From G020353235 sp035528295 (GTDB taxonomy: Bacteria > Chloroflexota > Dehalococcoidia > Dehalococcoidales > JAUYDJ01), in contig DATKYY010000039.1 of the NCBI GenBank assembly GCA_035528295.1, positions 1 to 13,649 of the forward strand: a stretch of 13,649 bases of DNA, given 5' to 3'. The notes under the pieces were generated by a model. The model was not told the origin of the DNA and made no database searches. It worked only from the letters and a program-made list of their open reading frames with translations. A program made the translations under genes and the position numbers. This document shows positions 6,110 through 13,296 of this stretch, one piece after another. The first letter of the stretch is position 1. The number at the start of each line of letters is the position of its first letter.

Positions 6110-6715
6110 ATGAAAATCGGCGTGCTGGGCGGAACCTTTGACCCGGTTCATTTGGCTCACCTGGCGGTGGCGGAGGCGGTAAAGGCCGAGCTGGACCTGG
6201 CTGAGGTTATTTTTGTGCCCGCCGGCCAGCCGTGGCTGAAGGCGAATAACTATATTTTGGCGGCCGAGCACCGTGTCCAGATGGTGCGCCTGGCGATTGC
6301 CGGCAAGCCCTGTTTCCGGCTGTCCACCATGGAGATTGACCGGGCCGGTCCCTCATATACGGTGGACACTATGGCTGAGCTGCGGGGGCAAATCGGTGCT
6401 GAAGACGAGCTTTATTTTATTCTGGGCTGGGATAATCTGGCCGAGCTGCCGCGCTGGCGGGAGCCGGCACGCATTATCCAGCTGTGCTATCTGGTGGCCG
6501 TCCCCCGCCCCGGCTACCCCGCCCCCGACCTGACGAAGCTGGAAGGCGATATTCCGGGCATAGCCAAGCGGGTCATAATTCTGGATAAGCCGCAGATGGA
6601 CATCAGTGCCACCGAAATCAGAAAGCGGCTCAGCCGGGGAAAGCCCATTGATGACCTGGTGCCGGAGGCGGTGGCGGAATACATCAGGCGGCACGGACTC
6701 TATCGGAATCAGTGA
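6110..6715 (+). CDS. nadD: Nicotinate-nucleotide adenylyltransferase
   Basis: NadD adenylates nicotinate mononucleotide to deamido-NAD in NAD synthesis. The 201-residue product has the nucleotidyltransferase signature GGTFDPVHLAH (7-17) and the ISATEIR motif (165-171), which corresponds to the family ISSTxIR ATP-binding motif, plus the conserved GWDNLAELPRWREP stretch (106-119). The length is normal for the family. The ATG comes 1 bp after the obg stop codon; GGGAGTGGG at the end of obg can serve as ribosome site. The pairing obg-nadD is common in bacteria. The gene ends 5 bp from the stop codon of the convergent gyrB, leaving no room for a separate terminator. Confidence 0.97.
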   Translation: MKIGVLGGTFDPVHLAHLAVAEAVKAELDLAEVIFVPAGQPWLKANNYILAAEHRVQMVRLAIAGKPCFRLSTMEIDRAGPSYTVDTMAELRGQIGAEDELYFILGWDNLAELPRWREPARIIQLCYLVAVPRPGYPAPDLTKLEGDIPGIAKRVIILDKPQMDISATEIRKRLSRGKPIDDLVPEAVAEYIRRHGLYRNQ

Positions 6716-6720
6716 GGCAG

Positions 6721-8661
6721 TTAAATATCCAGGTTCTTGACGTTCTTGGCGTGGGCCTGGATGAAGGCTTTGCGCGGCGGGACCTCGCTCCCCATCAGCA
6801 TATGAAAGATTCGGTCCGCCTCGACGGTATTTTCGATGTTTACCTCAAGCAGGGTGCGGGTGGCCGGGTTCATGGTGGTTTCCCACAGCTGCTCGGCGGA
6901 CATCTCACCCAGCCCCTTATAGCGCTGGACTTCAATTTTTTTGGCACCCTTTAGTTCCGCCAGCACCGCTTCCTTTTCCGTATCGTTGTAGACCCAGTGC
7001 TCCTGCTTGCTGCCTTTAATGCGGTAAAGGGGAGGCTGGGCAATGAACAGGTGCCCCTGAGTAATCAGCTCCGCCATATGGCGGAAGAAGAAGGTGAGGA
7101 GCAGGGTGCGGATGTGGGAGCCGTCAACATCAGCGTCAGTCATCAGGATAATCCGGTGGTAGCGCAGCCGGGAGAGGTCAAATTCAGCATCTATCCCCGT
7201 GCCCAGGGCGGTAATGATGGCGCGAATTTCCTCATGAGACAGCATTTTATCTGATGGTGCCTTTTCCACATTGAGGATTTTACCGCGCAGGGGGAGAATG
7301 GCCTGGAAGCGGCGGTTGCGTCCCTGTTTGGCCGAGCCACCGGCGGAGTCCCCCTCCACCAGGTATATCTCGCAGAGGGAGGCTTCTTTCTCGGAGCAGT
7401 CAGCCAGCTTGCCGGGCAGGGTGGCGGTATCCAGGACGCCCTTCCTGATAACCAGGTCACGTGCCTTGCGCGCTGCCTCTCTGGCTTTGGCGGCGGTGAG
7501 ACACTTTTCGATAATTCTCTTGGCGTCCTGAGGGTGCTCCTCCAGGAAAAGGGACAGCCCTTCGCTGACCACGCTCTCCACCAGGCTCTTGATTTCCAGG
7601 TTACCCAGCTTGGCTTTGGTCTGCCCCTCGAACTGCGGTTCGGTGAGTTTGACGCTGATAATGGCGGTAAGCCCTTCCCGGATATCATCCCCGATAAGAT
7701 TGGGCTCTTCCTCCTTGAGATACTTGTTCTTGCGGGCATAATCGTTCAGGGCACGGGTCAGTGCTGAGCGGAAGCCGGTAAGATGGGTGCCGCCATCGAC
7801 GGTATTAACGCAGTTGGCAAAGCTGAGGGTGGTCTCGGTAAAGCCGTCATTGTACTGAAGGGCAGCCTCGACTATGGTGCTGTTCACTGTTTTCAGGACA
7901 TAGAAGGGCTGGTGGTGGCGCACCGTTCGGTTTCGGTTAAGATTATTGACAAAGCTGGTGATGCCGCCGTCAAAATAGAAGGTATTCTCCTCAGTTTCCT
8001 GCTCCGCCTTCTCCTCATAGATGGAGATTTCCACTCCCTTATTGAGGTAAGCCATCTCCCGCAGCCGCTCACTCAGGGTATCAAAGTCATAGCTGATTAT
8101 GCCGAAGATTTCTATATCGGGCAGAAAGTCAATGGTGGTGCCGGTAGCTCTGGTTTTGGCTTCACCTACCTCGGCGACCGCTCCCTGGGGTATGCCCTGC
8201 TTGTAGTCCTGCTGGTATATCTTGCCGTTGCGCCTGACCTTGACGCTGAGCCAGGAGCAGAGGGCATTGACCACCGAGGCGCCAACGCCGTGCAGCCCAC
8301 CGGAGACCTGATAGGTCTTACCGCCGAATTTGGCCCCGGCGTGGAGGGTGGTCATCACTGTTTCCAGGGCGGATACCTTGGTGGTGGTGTGAATTTCTAT
8401 CGGGATGCCCCGCCCGTTATCCTCCACGGTAACGCTGCCGTCCTCGTGAAGGGTAACCGTGATTTTGCTGCAGCAGCCCACCATGGCTTCGTCAATGCTG
8501 TTGTAGACGATTTCATAGACGAGGTGGTGCAGCCCGCGCTGGTCGGTGCTGCCGATATACATCCCCGGTCGCCGACGGACTGCTTCCCGCCCTCCCAGCA
8601 CCTGAATATCAGCCGCGGTATAGGCGTTATTGGTCGGCGGGGTGGATTGAGGGGCTTCCAT
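6721..8661 (-). CDS. gyrB: DNA gyrase subunit B
   Basis: GyrB provides the ATPase and TOPRIM parts of gyrase, which introduces negative supercoils. The 646-residue product contains the GHKL ATPase domain (catalytic Glu50, Asn54, DNGRGIP 81-87, GGLHGVGASVVNAL), transducer QTK loop (347-349), TOPRIM EGDSAGG (436-442) and DADVDG (509-514), QRYKGLGEM (579-587) and the typical end NVKNLDI. These point to GyrB rather than ParE. The residue before Asn54 is Tyr53, where most GyrB proteins have Asp. The start chosen is ATG 8661, because a strong promoter puts +1 at or beside it; a GTG at 8688 in frame has no Shine-Dalgarno and would lie upstream of +1. It follows hisS on the same strand after 49 bp. 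Confidence 0.97.
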   Translation of the reverse strand: MEAPQSTPPTNNAYTAADIQVLGGREAVRRRPGMYIGSTDQRGLHHLVYEIVYNSIDEAMVGCCSKITVTLHEDGSVTVEDNGRGIPIEIHTTTKVSALETVMTTLHAGAKFGGKTYQVSGGLHGVGASVVNALCSWLSVKVRRNGKIYQQDYKQGIPQGAVAEVGEAKTRATGTTIDFLPDIEIFGIISYDFDTLSERLREMAYLNKGVEISIYEEKAEQETEENTFYFDGGITSFVNNLNRNRTVRHHQPFYVLKTVNSTIVEAALQYNDGFTETTLSFANCVNTVDGGTHLTGFRSALTRALNDYARKNKYLKEEEPNLIGDDIREGLTAIISVKLTEPQFEGQTKAKLGNLEIKSLVESVVSEGLSLFLEEHPQDAKRIIEKCLTAAKAREAARKARDLVIRKGVLDTATLPGKLADCSEKEASLCEIYLVEGDSAGGSAKQGRNRRFQAILPLRGKILNVEKAPSDKMLSHEEIRAIITALGTGIDAEFDLSRLRYHRIILMTDADVDGSHIRTLLLTFFFRHMAELITQGHLFIAQPPLYRIKGSKQEHWVYNDTEKEAVLAELKGAKKIEVQRYKGLGEMSAEQLWETTMNPATRTLLEVNIENTVEADRIFHMLMGSEVPPRKAFIQAHAKNVKNLDI

Positions 8662-8667
8662 ATAAAT

Positions 8668-8696
8668 AGTATAGCATAGTTCAGGCACAAAGTGAA
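8668..8696 (-). promoter_or_regulatory. gyrB promoter, predicted to make a leaderless mRNA
   Basis: On the minus strand: -35 TTCACT (8691-8696), 17-bp spacer, extended -10 TGC-TATACT (hexamer 8668-8673). Six bases separate the -10 from the A of the ATG at 8661, so +1 should be at or very near that A. No Shine-Dalgarno precedes either candidate start codon. Confidence 0.72.
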
Positions 8697-8710
8697 GCTG
8701 GAGAGGCCGG

Positions 8711-9961
8711 TTAACCCAGTATTTTTGGTAGCTTACTTATGGGCACGGGTTTTTGGGTGGCGGTGGTCATATCGCGCAGGATGACGGTGCTCTTCTTTAG
8801 CTCTTCCTCCCCGATAATGACCGCACAGGGTATGCCCAGGCTGTTGGCCTGCCTTAATTGTGCCTTCAGGCTGCGGCTGCCGGTGGCTTCAATAGCACTG
8901 ATGCCACTCTTTCTCAGGCTGGCCGCCAGCTTCAGCGCTTCTTTTTTAAGCTCATTACCGGTGTAGGCGATGAAAACCAGGGGCCTGGGCAGGGGTGGGA
9001 TGGGGACATTCTGCTGCTTTAGGTTTAATATTATCCGCTCTATGCCGGCGGCAAAGCCGAGGGCGGGGGTGGGCTTACCTCCCAGCTCCTCAATCAGGTC
9101 GTCATACCTTCCGCCGCCGCCGATGGTGCTCTGGGCGCCGCCCCCCTCCGGCTGTATCTCAAAGACGGTCCGGGTGTAGTAGTCCAGTCCCCGCACCAGG
9201 CGGTGGTTGACGGCAAAGGGGATTTTGAGCAGCCCGAGATATTCTTTCAGCTGGTTGAAGTGCCCGGCACATTCCGGGCAGAGGTGGTCAATGCTCCGGG
9301 GGGCCTGGCCGGCAATCTGCTGGCAGGGCGGTTTTTTACAGTCAAGCAGGCGGAGCGGGTTTCGCTTCAGCCTGATTTTGCACTCCGGGCAGATATTATC
9401 GGTGTAGCCGGCATAGTAATTTTTGAGGACGGCTAGATATGCCGGGCGGCACTTTTTACAGCCAATGCTGTTCAGCTGCAAGGTCAGGTGGCTGAGTTTC
9501 AGCGAGGCGAAAAACTGCCAGGCCATATCAATGACCTCGGCATCAACGGCGGGGTCGGCATCGCCAATGGCTTCATAGCCGAACTGGTGGTGCTCACGGA
9601 ATCGGCCTGCCTGGGGTCTTTCGTAGCGGTATATCGCCGCCAGGTAATATAGCTTTACCGGCTGGGGCAGATTGGACATGCCGTGCTCCAGATAGGCGCG
9701 GCACACCGGTGCCGTTCCCTCCGGTCTCAGCGTCAGGCTGTTGCCCCCCTTGTCGGCAAAGGTATACATTTCTTTGGCCACAATGTCGGTGTCCTCGCCG
9801 ACACTGCGCGTGAAAAGTCCGGTATCCTCAAAGACGGGGCAGTCAAGGCGCTCGTAGCCGTAGCCCTGACAGAGGCTGACCGCCACCTGCTCTACATGGC
9901 GCCAGCAGGCCTGTTCTGGGGGTAGAATATCGGCGGTGCCGCGTGGTGCTCGGTACAGCAT
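8711..9961 (-). CDS. hisS: Histidyl-tRNA synthetase
   Basis: HisRS charges tRNA-His. The 416-residue class II synthetase begins MLYRAPRGTADILPPE and has class II motif 2 (112-130, RYERPQAGRFREHHQFGYE), the HisA motif RGLDYYTRT (257-265) and motif 3 ALGFAAGIERI (300-310), then a C-terminal anticodon-binding domain (about 325-416). The insertion domain contains four cysteine pairs (168/171, 191/194, 208/213, 228/231), probably binding zinc. The start ATG 9961 follows a near Shine-Dalgarno AAGGG; an in-frame ATG at 9994 lies between the -35 and -10 boxes and before the predicted +1, so is rejected. The gene is divergent from the stringent-response gene relA and upstream of gyrB. Confidence 0.97.
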   Translation of the reverse strand: MLYRAPRGTADILPPEQACWRHVEQVAVSLCQGYGYERLDCPVFEDTGLFTRSVGEDTDIVAKEMYTFADKGGNSLTLRPEGTAPVCRAYLEHGMSNLPQPVKLYYLAAIYRYERPQAGRFREHHQFGYEAIGDADPAVDAEVIDMAWQFFASLKLSHLTLQLNSIGCKKCRPAYLAVLKNYYAGYTDNICPECKIRLKRNPLRLLDCKKPPCQQIAGQAPRSIDHLCPECAGHFNQLKEYLGLLKIPFAVNHRLVRGLDYYTRTVFEIQPEGGGAQSTIGGGGRYDDLIEELGGKPTPALGFAAGIERIILNLKQQNVPIPPLPRPLVFIAYTGNELKKEALKLAASLRKSGISAIEATGSRSLKAQLRQANSLGIPCAVIIGEEELKKSTVILRDMTTATQKPVPISKLPKILG

Positions 9962-9982
9962 ATTTCCCTTCACTTTTAAGCT

Positions 9983-10012
9983 AGAATAGCGCATTGGGGC
10001 TTGATTTGTAAA
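9983..10012 (-). promoter_or_regulatory. hisS promoter
   Basis: On the minus strand: -35 TTTACA (10007-10012), 18-bp spacer, -10 TATTCT (9983-9988), predicting initiation near 9976 and a leader of about 15 nt. Its -35 is the mirror image of the relA -35 located 7 bp away. Confidence 0.6.
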
Positions 10013-10019
10013 GGCATAT

Positions 10020-10048
10020 TTTACACCAGTATTGTGTTGGGCTATACT
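10020..10048 (+). promoter_or_regulatory. relA promoter
   Basis: -35 TTTACA (10020-10025), 17-bp spacer, -10 TATACT (10043-10048), predicting initiation near 10055 and a leader of about 30 nt before ATG 10086. This rules out the upstream TTG at 10032 as the start codon. Confidence 0.75.
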
Positions 10049-10085
10049 AAAAATACCCCAAAATCTGGGTTTGTGGTGGGGAGCG

Positions 10086-12251
10086 ATGGATTTCAGCGAA
10101 CTCTTGGCTAAGGCTCGGGAATATCTTCCTCCGGAGAAGGTAGCTCTGGTGGAAGACGCCTATAATTTTGCCGCCGAAGCCCACCAGGGGCAGGTGCGTA
10201 AGTCAGGCGAGCCTTATTTGAACCACCCCCTGCAGACGGCCATGATTCTGGCCGAGCTTCAGCTTGATGTCAGCTCTCTGGTCGCCGCCCTGCTCCATGA
10301 CATTCCGGAGAACTGCCAGATACCGGTGGCCACGATTGAAGCCAAGTTTGGTGCCGAGATAGCCAAGCTGGTTGACGGCACCACCAAATTGGCCCGGGCG
10401 GCACGGCAGGCACCGGAGGCAATGACCAAAGAAGCCCAGGCGGAGAACCTGAGGAAGATGCTGCTGGCCATGGCCGAAGACCTGCGCGTGGTCTTCATCA
10501 AGCTCGCCGACCGTTTGCATAATATGCGCACATTAGATGCCCTGACCGCCGAGAAACAGCTCAGCGTGGCTCAGGAGACACTGGAGATATACGCCCCCCT
10601 GGCCCATCGTCTGGGGATAGGAGAGCTGAAGTGGCAGCTGGAGGACCTGGCTTTCTCCTATCTCGAACCGGAGAGATACCGTCGCATTACCCGGCTGGTT
10701 ACCGCCCGGCGCACCCAGCGGGAGAGCTTCATTACCAAGGTAAGTGAGATTCTAAGAGTCGAGTTTGATAAGGCCGGTCTCAAAGCCGAAATGTCGGGCC
10801 GGCCGAAACATATCTACAGCATCCACCAGAAAATGGAGCGCTACGCCGCCCTGGGCAAGCACTTTAATGATATCCATGACCTGCTCGCCCTGCGGGTCCT
10901 GGCGGACAGCGTGTCCGATTGCTATACCGCCATGGGGGTGATACACAGCCTGTGGCGCCCGATACCCGAAGCCTTTGATGACTACATTGCCAACCCCAAA
11001 CCGAACGGCTATCAGTCGCTGCATACCGCGGTGATGTGCCAGGGCATGACCCCTCTGGAAATTCAGATTCGCACCCGCGATATGCACCATATCGCCGAGT
11101 ACGGGATAGCCGCTCACTGGCGCTACAAAGAGGGTAGCCGTAAAGACATGCGTTTTGAAGAGAGGATAGCCTGGCTGCGCCAGCTAATTGACTGGCACCG
11201 TGAGATGAGCGGTGCCGAGGAGTTTCTGGAATCGGTCAAGACCGATATATTTATTGACCAGGTCTTTGTTTACACCCCCAAGGGGGAGATAAAAGATTTG
11301 CCCAAGGGCTCCACCCCCCTCGATTTTGCCTATCAGGTCCACACTGAGCTGGGGCACCGCTGTACCGGGGCCAAGGTGAATGGTCGGCTGGTGCCGCTCA
11401 ATTATCAGCTCAACAATGGTGATGTTATCGAGATTATGGCATCCAAGAGGGCGAAGGGACCGAGCCGGGACTGGCTGAACCCCCATCTGGGCTATATCAA
11501 AACCTCTCAGGCCAAGACCAAGATAAGGCAGTGGTTCAAGCGGCAGGAGCGGGCGGAGAATATCGAGCGGGGGCGTCAGCTTCTGGAGAAGGAGTTACGG
11601 CATCTCGGGGTGGAAGTAGAGCGCGAGGAACTGGCTCATCTCTTCTATCACAGTAACCTGAACGATTTTCTGGCCGCGATTGGCTGTGGCGAAATAACCA
11701 CCCACCAGGTGGCGATAAAGTTAGCCGCCCAGCAGGCGCCAGCCAAGCCGGCACCTGAAGTAGCGGCGCCAGCACCACCGGCGGTCCGGGTACTGGGGGA
11801 GGGGAATCTGGTCACCCATCTCGCCCAGTGCTGTCATCCGGTGCCCGGCGATAAGATTACGGGTTATATTACCCGGGGGCGGGGGGTAACCATCCACCGC
11901 CACGATTGCTATAATGTGATTTACGAGAGCGAGAAGGCGAGGCTGGTTCCGGCAGATTGGGAGCCGACCGATTCGGTATATCCGGTGAGTGTTGAGGTTA
12001 AGGCCTGGGATAGGGTAGGATTAGTCAGGGACATCACCACCATTGTGGCTGAGGAGAAGATTAACATCGCCGCGGTAAACTTTACCAATCATGAGGACTA
12101 CACCACCTCAACCTTCCTCACCCTGGACGTGAAGGACCTGGCTCAACTGAGCCGGCTCCTGGTCAGGATTGAGGGGGCGAGGGCGGTAATCGGCGTCAGC
12201 CGGGTGGGGGATGAGGTGGTCGGCAAGACCAAACCCAAGAAGAGCAGTTAA
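10086..12251 (+). CDS. relA: RelA/SpoT-family (p)ppGpp synthetase, long form with altered hydrolase site
   Basis: Long RSH enzymes make (p)ppGpp from GTP/GDP and ATP when uncharged tRNA accumulates, and bifunctional members also degrade it. The 721-residue product has the HD hydrolase domain (about 25-180; His47, His71-Asp72, Asp142, Asn146), the synthetase domain (about 220-350; AFDDYIANPKPNGYQSLHT, Glu325 in LEIQIRT), TGS (about 386-450), a helical region, an Ala/Pro-rich linker (about 550-567), the conserved-cysteine region (Cys582, Cys583, His584) and ACT (about 630-707). HDxxED reads HDIPEN, so Asp is replaced by Asn76. The loop that is RFKD in bifunctional enzymes and EFDD in RelA is AFDD. 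Hydrolase function is therefore doubtful. ATG 10086 follows GGTGGGGAG and the promoter above. Confidence 0.95.
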   Translation: MDFSELLAKAREYLPPEKVALVEDAYNFAAEAHQGQVRKSGEPYLNHPLQTAMILAELQLDVSSLVAALLHDIPENCQIPVATIEAKFGAEIAKLVDGTTKLARAARQAPEAMTKEAQAENLRKMLLAMAEDLRVVFIKLADRLHNMRTLDALTAEKQLSVAQETLEIYAPLAHRLGIGELKWQLEDLAFSYLEPERYRRITRLVTARRTQRESFITKVSEILRVEFDKAGLKAEMSGRPKHIYSIHQKMERYAALGKHFNDIHDLLALRVLADSVSDCYTAMGVIHSLWRPIPEAFDDYIANPKPNGYQSLHTAVMCQGMTPLEIQIRTRDMHHIAEYGIAAHWRYKEGSRKDMRFEERIAWLRQLIDWHREMSGAEEFLESVKTDIFIDQVFVYTPKGEIKDLPKGSTPLDFAYQVHTELGHRCTGAKVNGRLVPLNYQLNNGDVIEIMASKRAKGPSRDWLNPHLGYIKTSQAKTKIRQWFKRQERAENIERGRQLLEKELRHLGVEVEREELAHLFYHSNLNDFLAAIGCGEITTHQVAIKLAAQQAPAKPAPEVAAPAPPAVRVLGEGNLVTHLAQCCHPVPGDKITGYITRGRGVTIHRHDCYNVIYESEKARLVPADWEPTDSVYPVSVEVKAWDRVGLVRDITTIVAEEKINIAAVNFTNHEDYTTSTFLTLDVKDLAQLSRLLVRIEGARAVIGVSRVGDEVVGKTKPKKSS

Positions 12252-12276
12252 ATAAAAGCGTTTCAGGAGGTAAATA

Positions 12277-12558
12277 TTGCCACAGATTAAATCAGCCCAA
12301 AAACGGGTGCGTCAGGTTGAAAAGAGGCAGCTGAGAAACAAGTCGGTGCTCAGTCAGTGCAAGACCAGCATCACCAAGGCAGAGAAGTTTATCTTTTCCG
12401 GTGAGATGGAGTCGGCGGAGGCGGCGGTGGTAACCGCGCTCAGGTCGCTTGATAAGGCGGTGGAGAAGGGGATTATTCACGCCAATAACGCCGCCCGGCG
12501 CAAAGCGCGATTGATGAAGAAGCTAAACCAGGCCAAGGCTCTACCCCCGGCGGAATAA
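12277..12558 (+). CDS. rpsT: 30S ribosomal protein S20
   Basis: S20 binds 16S rRNA early in 30S assembly. The 93-residue, lysine/arginine-rich product starts MPQIKSAQKRVRQVEKRQLRNKS, with the family pattern of basic helices and NNAARRKARLMKKL near the C-terminus. The start codon is TTG, 6 nt after a perfect Shine-Dalgarno AGGAGG (12265-12270); no ATG or GTG is available nearby. E. coli rpsT also starts at UUG and is autoregulated, so the rare start may be functional. The gene begins 25 bp after relA, with no clear promoter between, suggesting co-transcription, and is followed by a strong terminator. Confidence 0.97.
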   Translation: MPQIKSAQKRVRQVEKRQLRNKSVLSQCKTSITKAEKFIFSGEMESAEAAVVTALRSLDKAVEKGIIHANNAARRKARLMKKLNQAKALPPAE

Positions 12559-12561
12559 TTA

Positions 12562-12608
12562 AGTCCCACCCAGCTATTGACAAATGGGTGGGACTATTTT
12601 ATTATTTT
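12562..12608 (+). terminator. Intrinsic terminator of rpsT
   Basis: A perfect 11-bp stem, AGTCCCACCCA (12562-12572) with TGGGTGGGACT (12585-12595), encloses a 12-nt loop and is followed by ATTTTATTATTTT (12596-12608). This is a classic strong rho-independent terminator, beginning 3 bp after the rpsT stop codon. Confidence 0.93.
12577..12605 (+). promoter_or_regulatory. lexA promoter embedded in the rpsT terminator
   Basis: A perfect -35 TTGACA (12577-12582) sits in the loop of the terminator hairpin. After exactly 17 bp, -10 TATTAT (12600-12605) sits in its T tract. Predicted initiation is near 12612, giving a leader of about 33 nt before lexA. Confidence 0.8.
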
Positions 12609-12610
12609 GT

Positions 12611-12624
12611 AGAACAAACGTTCT
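12611..12624. promoter_or_regulatory. LexA operator (SOS box, GAAC-N4-GTTC type)
   Basis: AGAAC-AAAC-GTTCT is a perfect 5+5 palindrome matching the GAACnnnnGTTC core of the Bacillus-type LexA box. It lies 5 bp after the -10 box, over the predicted +1, and upstream of lexA itself, the position expected for autorepression. Confidence 0.85.
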
Positions 12625-12644
12625 CATAGCGATTGGGGTTATCG

Positions 12645-13283
12645 GTGAAAATACTATCTGCGAAGCAGGGGAAAATCATTGATTTCATTCGCCGCTTTGT
12701 GGCTGATAATGGCTACCCGCCCACGGTCAGGGATATCGTGACGGCGTGCCACATCAGCTCGACCTCGGTGGTGGACTATAACCTGGACATACTGGAGCGG
12801 GAGGGGTATCTGCGCCGCCATCCCGAGATATCGCGTGGCCTTGAGTTACTGCCCCGCTTGGCGGGGGGGCATCGGCTTCAGGTGCCGATTATCGGTCTGA
12901 TTGCGGCCGGTGAGCCGATACCGGTGCCGACCCCGGATACCTGGGATGTTACCGCTTCCGCCGATACGCTGGATGTGCCCGCCGATTTGGTTAAGGGGCG
13001 GCAGGGGGTTTACGCCCTCAAAGTGAAGGGCTGTTCAATGGTGGATGCCCTCATTAATGACGGCGATATTATCCTGATGCAGTCTACCAGTGTGGTCGAG
13101 AACGGGGAGACGGCGGCCGTATGGCTGAAGGCGGAGAAAGAAGTCACCCTGAAAAAAGTCTACAGCGAGCCGGGGCGTATCCGGCTCCAGCCGGCCAACC
13201 GCCAGATGCAGCCGATATATGCCGAGCCGGACAATGTTGAGATTCAGGGCAGGGTGATTGCCGTCATCAGGGAGCTGGCGTAG
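12645..13283 (+). CDS. lexA: SOS repressor LexA
   Basis: LexA represses DNA-damage genes and cleaves itself when RecA is activated. The 212-residue product has an N-terminal winged helix (about 1-67; GYPPTVRDIVTACHISSTSVVDYN) and a C-terminal S24 protease domain. The cleavage site is Ala88-Gly89 in IAAGEP, the nucleophile is Ser131 in GCSM, and the general-base lysine is most likely Lys170 in VTLKKVY, followed by RIRLQPANRQMQPIY. GTG 12645 is preferred because GGGG lies 6 nt upstream and it gives MKILSAKQGKIIDFI; an in-frame TTG at 12633 has no ribosome site. The operator and promoter just upstream indicate autoregulation. Confidence 0.96.
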   Translation: MKILSAKQGKIIDFIRRFVADNGYPPTVRDIVTACHISSTSVVDYNLDILEREGYLRRHPEISRGLELLPRLAGGHRLQVPIIGLIAAGEPIPVPTPDTWDVTASADTLDVPADLVKGRQGVYALKVKGCSMVDALINDGDIILMQSTSVVENGETAAVWLKAEKEVTLKKVYSEPGRIRLQPANRQMQPIYAEPDNVEIQGRVIAVIRELA

Positions 13284-13296
13284 CTACCCCTGTTAC

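Noticed and set aside
7783..8679. 298-codon open frame on the plus strand, antisense to gyrB
   Set aside because: It mirrors the codon pattern of gyrB on the other strand, has no ribosome site and no recognisable domain, and gyrB is certain here.
12633..12644. TTG at 12633 as the lexA start
   Set aside because: It has no ribosome site, while GTG 12645 has a G-rich site at a proper distance and matches the family N-terminus.
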